DNA of 64,000 bases. Source: JACPUX01 sp964517465 (GTDB lineage Bacteria > Pseudomonadota > Gammaproteobacteria > Burkholderiales > Casimicrobiaceae). The stretch covers positions 62,001 to 126,000 of the forward strand of contig CAZFEK010000003.1 in the NCBI GenBank assembly GCA_964517465.1. The letters are read 5' to 3'. The notes under the pieces were generated by a model. That model made no database searches. It was not told the origin of the DNA and saw nothing but the letters and a program-made list of their open reading frames with translations. Position numbers and translations under genes: made by a program. Below are positions 58,086 to 64,000 of this stretch, piece by piece (position 1 is the first letter of the stretch; every line of letters starts with the position of its first letter).

Positions 58086-60122
58086 TTAACCGGCGGTAAG
58101 ACCCATAACGTCTCGATAGGAGGAAAAGTTAACCATCGGCGGCAAACAAGTCCCTTCGCGACATATCCAGGCAGCGACTGAGGTCAAAGTGGCCGCTGGC
58201 GGCGCGGCCTGCGGACCGGGCGCTTCCCCCAAAGCCAAAGCCAAAACCCCCGGACGGTAGGCAGGCAGGGCGGCAAGCCAGCTTTCCATCTCCTGCCTGG
58301 GTCCCCGCAGGTAGACGAGGGTCAGCGGTTCTTGCCATTCCAGGAGGGCCGAAAGCATGGCGCCCTGTCCCTCCCCGGGGTCGTCACCGCGCGGAGCAAG
58401 GGCGCGCAGCGTCGCCTCCGCAGCGTCCCGATAGCGCCGGTCCGAACCCAAATGCCCCAAGCGCAGCAGGGATTTGGCAGCCACGCCGTTGCCCGAGGGC
58501 GTGGCGTGATCATAGCCATCGCGCGTCCGGGCGAGCAGATTCTCGTGTTCAGCGGCGGTAAAGAAGAAGCCGCCACCGTCGGCACCCAGGAATTGAGTGA
58601 TGAGCACCTGGGCAAGTTCTCCAGCCAAGGAAAAATCCTCCTGCCGCCAATCCGCTTCCATCAGTTCCAGCGTCGCTTCGAGCAAGAAGGCGTAATCATC
58701 GAGATAAGCCGCGAGGCGAGACCGCGGGGGCAGAGCGATCGCCGAGAGCCGTCCACCATGCCAGGCTTGGTCCAACAAGGCACGATGGGCGCGGCGCGCG
58801 GTGGCGAGCCAGTCCGGGCGGCCAAAAACGCGCGCCCCTCGCGCCAGCCCGGTAATCGTCAGCGCGTTCCAAGCGGTCAGGCATTTGTCGTCGAGCCCCG
58901 GTCGAACGCGTTGATCCCGCTTCGCCTTCAGGTGTCGCCTGATCGCCGCGAGTTCTGCCGCGATCCGCGCGGCGCTTTGGCCCCGGCGCTCGGCCAGTTG
59001 CTCGACGTTGTTCTTCACCCGAAGATGCCAGGCCTGCCCTTCGAAGTTGGGCATATCCCTCCAGCCCCAATGCTCCGACGCCAAGACAAAGGCCTCTTCA
59101 CTGAGCAAGGCGCGCAATTCCTCCGGGCTCCACACATAATACTTGCCTTCCTGCTGCTCCGAGTCCGCGTCCAGGCTCGAAAAGAACAACCCCTCGGAAG
59201 AACACATTTCGGCCAGCAGCCAGCCGTAGATGCCCTCTGCGGCCTCGCGATAGACCGCTCCACCCGTGAGGGCAAACGTATCGGCATACAGGCGTAGGAG
59301 GAGCGCATTGTCGTAGAGCATTTTCTCGAAATGCGGAATCTCCCAAAAACCGTCGACGCAGTAGCGGAAGAATCCGCCCCCGAGATGGTCATGCAGGCCG
59401 CCTTCGGCCATGCGCCGCAAAGAAAACAGCGTGGCCTGGAGTAACTCCGCGTCTTTCGCTTCGTGCGCCGCCCGCAAACAAAACTCGAGCTCGGGCACGC
59501 GCGGAAACTTCGGCGCGTGCCCCAGCCCCCCGTGCAACAAGTCAAATCCGGCGAGAAACCGGGCGCGGCTGGTTTCCACTGCGCGGGCGCTCATTTCCTG
59601 CGCCGGTGGCGTTTGGGCGAGCTGGTTCAGCGCTTCACGCACCGCCTGGCCGTTGGCGCGCAAGGCCGCATTTTGCTTGCGGTACACCTGCACGATGCGC
59701 TCAAGAACCTCTCCGAAACTCGGCATGCCATGACGAGCTTCGCGCGGAAAATAAGTCCCGCTGAAGAAGGGTGCCTGGTCCTCGGTGAGAAAAACGGTCA
59801 GCGGCCAGCCGCCGGATCGCCGCGTAAGCAGTTGGTGCGCGGCCTGATATATGTGGTCGAGATCGGGGCGTTCCTCGCGATCGACCTTGATGCTGATGAA
59901 GTGTTCATTGAGCAGGTCTGCCGTGGCTTGATCTTCGAAGGACTCATGAGCCATGACATGACACCAATGGCAGGCGGCATAACCGATAGACAACATTAGC
60001 GGCTTGCCCTGCTGTTTCGCCGCGGCGAAGGCTTCCGGGCCCCAGGGGTACCAATGGACCGGGTTGCCGGCGTGCTGCCGTAAATAGGGGCTGCTCGCGT
60101 TTGCGAGGCGATTGGCTGCCAC
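58086..60122 (-). CDS. Thioredoxin-fold YyaL-family protein (DUF255, SSP411-like)
   Basis: A 678-residue cytoplasmic-looking protein. The N-terminal thioredoxin-like domain starts RLANASSPYLRQHA and NPVHWYPWG and contains a CHWC dithiol (Cys51, Cys54) with KVDREERPDLD further on. The remaining 500 residues form an alpha/alpha-barrel (GGLHDHLGGGFFRY, FEKMLYDNALLL) like N-acylglucosamine 2-epimerases. The family is widespread and its function unsettled. The GTG at 60122 gives the usual family N-terminus; a GTG at 60140 is an alternative and no clear ribosome site is seen for either. Confidence 0.85.
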   Translation of the reverse strand: MAANRLANASSPYLRQHAGNPVHWYPWGPEAFAAAKQQGKPLMLSIGYAACHWCHVMAHESFEDQATADLLNEHFISIKVDREERPDLDHIYQAAHQLLTRRSGGWPLTVFLTEDQAPFFSGTYFPREARHGMPSFGEVLERIVQVYRKQNAALRANGQAVREALNQLAQTPPAQEMSARAVETSRARFLAGFDLLHGGLGHAPKFPRVPELEFCLRAAHEAKDAELLQATLFSLRRMAEGGLHDHLGGGFFRYCVDGFWEIPHFEKMLYDNALLLRLYADTFALTGGAVYREAAEGIYGWLLAEMCSSEGLFFSSLDADSEQQEGKYYVWSPEELRALLSEEAFVLASEHWGWRDMPNFEGQAWHLRVKNNVEQLAERRGQSAARIAAELAAIRRHLKAKRDQRVRPGLDDKCLTAWNALTITGLARGARVFGRPDWLATARRAHRALLDQAWHGGRLSAIALPPRSRLAAYLDDYAFLLEATLELMEADWRQEDFSLAGELAQVLITQFLGADGGGFFFTAAEHENLLARTRDGYDHATPSGNGVAAKSLLRLGHLGSDRRYRDAAEATLRALAPRGDDPGEGQGAMLSALLEWQEPLTLVYLRGPRQEMESWLAALPAYRPGVLALALGEAPGPQAAPPAATLTSVAAWICREGTCLPPMVNFSSYRDVMGLTAG

Positions 60123-60165
60123 GGTTTCGGGGTTTTGCACTTTGCAGGAATCTAAGCCGGCAAGT

Positions 60166-61761
60166 TCACTCGGCTTCGCAGACCACCCGCTCGAAATCAA
60201 CCCCTCGCTGCACCGAGCGAACCAGACGGTAAACCTGGGCCGCGCTCCCGCCCCGGGTCTGCAAGCGCCGGTTCGGGCTGAACACACGCAAGGGCAAGAT
60301 CAGGCTTGCGGGCTCTTGGCCAGATTTGGGCAACAGCACCGCCGGCAGGTTGGTTTCCTGCTTGAGAAGGGAACCGACGGGAATGAGGTCCAGCGCTTTG
60401 GGCTCCCCGGGCCAGCTCATGACCACGATTTCGAGTTCACCGTTATTGCCGAGGCCCAGGCGCTTGACCCAACCCGGGCTGCGGTGGCCGCGTTCGTCGC
60501 GCCAGACCACCAACTGATCGATTTGCCAACTGATCTCGGCTTGCGGCTTGGCATGCAAGACACAACCTTCCGGTCCGATATTCCCGCGCCAAGGGGTCCA
60601 CGGCCAAGCGCGGTCGGCTTGTTCACGCTCGCGGTCGTACCCGGTCACCACGGTGAAAGTCGCCAACTGCTGGGCGCTGCGGTAGTTCGCCCGAGCGTGC
60701 GCTTCAACGGTCGAAAAAGTCTGGCCGCCGATGCGAAAGAAGGCGCCCGGCAAACCGCCTGCCGAAACCGCCAGGGAAACCTCGGCCAGACCGGCCACTC
60801 CGCGTCCGCGATAGGTGCACCAGTGCCGATGCAAGTGCTCCAACAGCGTGATACAAGTCTCCACCGCACAGTCCGCCCCTAGGCCCAACTCACCCGGCAA
60901 AGCGCCGCTCTTCAAGCGGCGCAACCGCTTGTCGATGCTGGCGTTGAGCTTGTCGGTCATGGCGTAGCGCACCGCTTCCGGATCGCTGGCCGCCCCCGGA
61001 ATGGGCTGAGTCAGGCCATGCGCGGCCTTGAGGTCGACCACGAACACCACTTCGCCGGCCGGCGGTTCCTGAGCCACCGGCCGCAGTTTTCTTGCCCAGC
61101 GCTCCAGCCAGCGGTCGGTGAGTTCGAGCTGCCGCGCGGTGAGGCCGAAGGGATCTGCGGCATCGATCAACAAGGCATGGCTATAGGTCGAATAACACGA
61201 CACCGCCCCTGCGGCGGGAATCAGCTTGTCTTTGACCATGTTGTCGGCGCATTGCAACATCTCGGCAAAACGAAAATAGGCGTGCAGCTCCAGCCAGTAG
61301 TCTTTGGGCGGGTGCTGCCGCGCCATTCCATAGACCAAGGCAAGCTGCTTGCCGACGTAGAGCCCGCGCTGCAGGATGTTGGGCGCCAGGGCTTGGATGT
61401 TTGGCTCCCCTTCCAACATCGGCTTGATGCACAAAGAAAACTGCGCCCAGAGTCCTTGCCACAGATCGCGCAAGTGGGAGAAGTTCGCCAGATCGGCGCT
61501 CGCGAAAGGCAGCGGTTTCTGCATGAAGCGCTTGCTGAATTCGCCATGCAAAAAAAAGACCGGCTCGCGCAGCGTTTCAGCAATCTTGGCCCGCTCCACC
61601 CCGTCCAGGGGCACTTCCGCCAGCGAGCGCATTTGTGCCGTCAACATCTCGGCCGCCCGTTGGGAATTGGTCAGCGGCACTTCCATCAGCCACTTGCGGC
61701 AGCCTTTGCTGTCAAAGAAACTCGGCGCGCCGGGGCTCAGGCCGGTAGTCTCTTGATTCAA
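60166..61761 (-). CDS. Uncharacterised conserved 531-residue protein
   Basis: A soluble protein without signal peptide or membrane helices. The first 300 residues are mainly helical (LTNSQRAAEMLTAQMRSLAE, then LPFASADLANFSHLRDLW). The last 170 residues are beta-rich and basic, with LVVWRDERGHRSPGWVKRL and NNGELEIVVMSWPG, which recall the small beta-barrel PilZ fold. I cannot point to the RxxxR and DxSxxG motifs of c-di-GMP binders, so that link is a guess. The TTG start at 61761 has AAGGAG 7 nt upstream and lies 1 nt after the HIT gene's stop. Confidence 0.65.
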   Translation of the reverse strand: MNQETTGLSPGAPSFFDSKGCRKWLMEVPLTNSQRAAEMLTAQMRSLAEVPLDGVERAKIAETLREPVFFLHGEFSKRFMQKPLPFASADLANFSHLRDLWQGLWAQFSLCIKPMLEGEPNIQALAPNILQRGLYVGKQLALVYGMARQHPPKDYWLELHAYFRFAEMLQCADNMVKDKLIPAAGAVSCYSTYSHALLIDAADPFGLTARQLELTDRWLERWARKLRPVAQEPPAGEVVFVVDLKAAHGLTQPIPGAASDPEAVRYAMTDKLNASIDKRLRRLKSGALPGELGLGADCAVETCITLLEHLHRHWCTYRGRGVAGLAEVSLAVSAGGLPGAFFRIGGQTFSTVEAHARANYRSAQQLATFTVVTGYDREREQADRAWPWTPWRGNIGPEGCVLHAKPQAEISWQIDQLVVWRDERGHRSPGWVKRLGLGNNGELEIVVMSWPGEPKALDLIPVGSLLKQETNLPAVLLPKSGQEPASLILPLRVFSPNRRLQTRGGSAAQVYRLVRSVQRGVDFERVVCEAE

Positions 61762-61762
61762 T

Positions 61763-62185
61763 TCATCGCTCCTTGACCGCGAGTTGTGCGGCGAGCGCAG
61801 CGCTCAGATTCTCTTTCCAGCCCGGGGGAAGCCGGCGCGGCGCTGCCTCCCGCAACGACTCCGCCCACACCGGTGCCGGGTAATGGCTGTCGTCAGCAAA
61901 CCGCGGGATCACATGCCAATGCAAATGCGGGGTCACGTTCCCGAGACTGGCCAGGTTCATCTTCTCCGGCGACATCAACTCGCGCAAGTTGCGCTCCACG
62001 GTGAACACGACATTCATCAGGCGCTCGCGTTCGGCTGGCGCAAGATCGCTCATTTCCCGAACATGCCGCTGCCAGATCACCCGGCAAAAGCCGGGGAAAT
62101 CCGGTTCAGACGCAAGCACCACGCGGCATGCGCCATCTTGCCACAACACCTCTCCGCCGGTTTCCAGGCAGTATTCGCATGTCAT
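61763..62185 (-). CDS. HIT-family nucleotide-binding protein
   Basis: A 140-residue histidine-triad protein. The catalytic triad is HLHWHVIPRF, and an N-terminal CEYC pair may bind zinc. DFPGFCRVIWQRHV is the usual second strand. The family hydrolyses or transfers nucleoside monophosphates; the substrate here is unknown. Its ribosome binding signals are shared with the next gene, whose TTG start is 1 nt beyond its stop. Confidence 0.9.
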   Translation of the reverse strand: MTCEYCLETGGEVLWQDGACRVVLASEPDFPGFCRVIWQRHVREMSDLAPAERERLMNVVFTVERNLRELMSPEKMNLASLGNVTPHLHWHVIPRFADDSHYPAPVWAESLREAAPRRLPPGWKENLSAALAAQLAVKER

Positions 62186-62275
62186 ATTGTTGACCGTGCT
62201 GGCTCGCTTGGCAAGATTCTACGCGCCTGCCAGCCAGGTGCAATGCTGGGCGACGCGGCCAAAATCGCCGGGCTG

Positions 62276-64000
62276 CTAGAGCAGCACGCGCTCGATGCCG
62301 CCGCGATTGGCCGCCGCCACATAATCTTCCAGCCAGGTCTCGCCAAGAATGCGCTTGGCCAAGGCAATGACCAGGTAATCGGCCGAGCTGCGGGTATCGT
62401 CACGATAGCGCTGCAAGCCCTGGAGACACGACGGACAGGAGGTGAGGATCTGCACCTCGCCCGCAAACCCGTCTTCCCTCAGGCGCTCCGCTCCCGCGCG
62501 CATCTCCAGCTCCTTCCTGAAGCGCACTTGGGTGGCAACGTCGGGACGGGAAACCGCAAGGCTTCCCGATTCGCCGCAGCAGCGCTCGTTGAGCTCGACG
62601 GCTTGGCCCAAGAGATCTTTGGCGACGCGCAAACCCGAATAGCTCTTCATCGGATTGTGGCAGGGCTCGTGGTACATATAGCGCAGCCCGCTGATGCCGT
62701 CGCTCTTCAGTCCCTTTTCAAACAAATATTCGTGAATGTCCAAGAGCCGGCAGCCCGGGAAAATGCGCTCAAACTCGTACTTGCGCAATTGGTCCATGCA
62801 AGTGCCGCAGGAGACGATGACGGTCTTGATATCGAGGTAGTTGAGGGTGTTGGCCACGCGATGGAATAGCACCCGGTTGGCAATGCTGATGGCCTCGCCT
62901 TGGTCGTGATTGCCCGAAGCCGACTGGGGATAACCGCAGCAGAGGTAGCCCGGCGGCAGCACACATTGCGCCCCCAAGTGGTAGAGCATGGCCTGGGTGG
63001 CCAGGCTGACTTGAGAGAACAGACGTTCCGACCCGCAACCCGGGAAATAGAAAACGGCTTCGCCTTCTTCATCCCTCGCCGGATTGCGAATGATGGGAAT
63101 GACCTTGTCGTCCTCGAGATCGAGCAGGGCGCGCGCCGTTCGCTTGGGCAAATTGCCGGGCATGGGCTTATTGAGAAAGTGAACCACCTGCGCCTTGAGC
63201 GCAGGCCGACCCACCGTTGCCGGCGGCCGACGGGTGACCGGCTGGATCAGGCCCAAGCGCTTGGCGACGGCATGGCCCAGGCGCTGCGCGCGGTAGCCCC
63301 AGTCGATCATCAGCGTCTTCATCAATTTGATGGTCGCCGGGTCGGTGGCCGAAAGATACATCATGGTCGCCGCCGTTCCCGGGTTGAAACGCTTCTTGCC
63401 CTGCTTCCTGAGCAGGTTGCGCATGGCCATCGAGACATCGCCGAAGTCGATGTCCACCGGACAGGGGGTGACGCACTTGTGGCAGACGGTGCAATGGTCG
63501 GCGACGTCGGAGAACTCGTCCCAATGCTTCAAGGAAACGCCGCGCCGGGTTTGCTCTTCGTAAAGAAAAGCTTCGATAAGAAGCGAGGTGCCCAGGATTT
63601 TGTTGCGCGGACTATAGAGCAGGTTGGCCCGCGGCACGTGAGTCGAGCACACCGGCTTACATTTGCCGCAGCGCAGGCAGTCTTTGACTTGATCGGAAAT
63701 GCCGCCGATTTCCGATTGCTCGAGGATCAGGCTCTCGTGGCCGATCAGGCTGAAAGAAGGCGTATAGGCCCGCGATAGATCCGCCCCCGGCAAAAGTTTG
63801 CCGCGGTTGAATCGCCCCTCGGGATCGACGCGCTCCTTGTAGGCGGCGAAAGGCGCCAGTTCCTCGGGTGTGAGATATTCGAGCTTGGTGATGCCGATGC
63901 CGTGCTCGCCAGAAATCACCCCGCCCAAACCGCGCGCCAAGGCCATGATCCGGGCCACCGCGCCGTTGGCGCGCTGAAGCATCAGGTAGTCGTCGGAGTT
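62276..64000 (-). CDS. C-terminal part of a large FAD/Fe-S oxidoreductase (GlcF/YdiJ-like)
   Basis: The frame is open at the right edge, so this is the last 574 residues of a longer protein. The visible N-terminal end (GGVISGEHGIGITKLEYL and DPEGRFNRGKL) is the end of an FAD-linked oxidase domain as in GlcD or D-lactate dehydrogenases. Two [4Fe-4S] motifs follow, CLRCGKCKPVC and CTVCHKCVTPCP. Two CCG domains then appear, FPGCGSERLF with LCCGYPQSASGNH, and MYHEPCH with CCGESGSLAVSRP. Such fused FAD plus Fe-S proteins oxidise 2-hydroxy acids and pass electrons to quinones. The acid cannot be named. Confidence 0.9.
   Translation of the reverse strand, partial: NSDDYLMLQRANGAVARIMALARGLGGVISGEHGIGITKLEYLTPEELAPFAAYKERVDPEGRFNRGKLLPGADLSRAYTPSFSLIGHESLILEQSEIGGISDQVKDCLRCGKCKPVCSTHVPRANLLYSPRNKILGTSLLIEAFLYEEQTRRGVSLKHWDEFSDVADHCTVCHKCVTPCPVDIDFGDVSMAMRNLLRKQGKKRFNPGTAATMMYLSATDPATIKLMKTLMIDWGYRAQRLGHAVAKRLGLIQPVTRRPPATVGRPALKAQVVHFLNKPMPGNLPKRTARALLDLEDDKVIPIIRNPARDEEGEAVFYFPGCGSERLFSQVSLATQAMLYHLGAQCVLPPGYLCCGYPQSASGNHDQGEAISIANRVLFHRVANTLNYLDIKTVIVSCGTCMDQLRKYEFERIFPGCRLLDIHEYLFEKGLKSDGISGLRYMYHEPCHNPMKSYSGLRVAKDLLGQAVELNERCCGESGSLAVSRPDVATQVRFRKELEMRAGAERLREDGFAGEVQILTSCPSCLQGLQRYRDDTRSSADYLVIALAKRILGETWLEDYVAAANRGGIERVLL

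Overview
This is a GC-rich, gene-dense stretch of a Gram-negative chromosome, most likely from a betaproteobacterium. The evidence is the pilMNOPQ-aroK-aroB block beside a class A penicillin-binding protein, a c4-type cytochrome beside ysxC, a dusB-fis-purH-purD run, waaC/waaA/tolC, and the nadD-rsfS-rlmH-maf-rng housekeeping series. Lipoprotein, outer-membrane and lipopolysaccharide genes show a double membrane. I recognised no tRNA, rRNA, CRISPR array, prophage or complete insertion sequence.

Layout. 1-0.5 kb: C-terminus of a repeat-domain secreted protein. 0.6-7.3 kb (minus): type IV pilus assembly genes pilM-N-O-P-Q followed by shikimate genes aroK and aroB. 7.5-10.4 kb (plus): PBP1A and an overlapping conserved gene of unknown function. 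10.5-13.1 kb: hemB and ysxC (minus), a candidate small RNA on the plus strand between them, and cytochrome c4 (plus). 13.2-17.3 kb (minus): two exported proteases of unrelated folds that share a C-terminal domain. 17.4-22.6 kb (minus): dTDP-L-rhamnose synthesis (rfbBACD), a UDP-glucuronate 4-epimerase-like gene and a WaaE-like glycosyltransferase. 22.6-24.9 kb (plus): waaC and waaA. 24.9-31.3 kb (minus): an RND efflux system (MFP, pump, TolC-like channel) with a methyltransferase gene between pump and channel. 31.7-36.7 kb (plus): a complete Liv-type ABC importer. 36.7-37.7 kb: a sparse stretch with one small membrane protein behind a promoter containing a perfect palindrome. 37.7-46.9 kb (minus): acyP, a Nudix hydrolase, hemF, purD, a PagP-like enzyme, purH, fis, dusB, a UbiH-like hydroxylase and pepP. 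47.1-48.6 kb (plus): one-carbon folate genes. 48.6-49.2 kb: two 77-bp repeats and a truncated TonB receptor. 49.4-54.2 kb (plus): a diguanylate cyclase and nadD-rsfS-rlmH-maf-rng. 54.4-57.5 kb: a large exported protein carrying the same C-terminal domain as the two proteases. 57.6-64 kb (minus): a small cytochrome c, a YyaL-like protein, an uncharacterised 531-residue protein, a HIT protein and the C-terminal half of a large FAD/Fe-S oxidoreductase.

How the genes work together. Most of the window is envelope biogenesis (pili, peptidoglycan, O-antigen sugar, LPS core, lipid A palmitoylation, efflux) mixed with housekeeping metabolism. The observations most worth follow-up are: the C-terminal domain shared by three otherwise unrelated exported proteins; a multi-hairpin RNA candidate with anti-Shine-Dalgarno loops and a terminator that overlaps the 3' end of ysxC in antisense; a palindromic operator-like site between the -35 and -10 elements of a small membrane-protein promoter; a PagP-like gene with a conservative active-site change inside the purine operon; and a TonB receptor gene that breaks exactly at a duplicated palindromic element.
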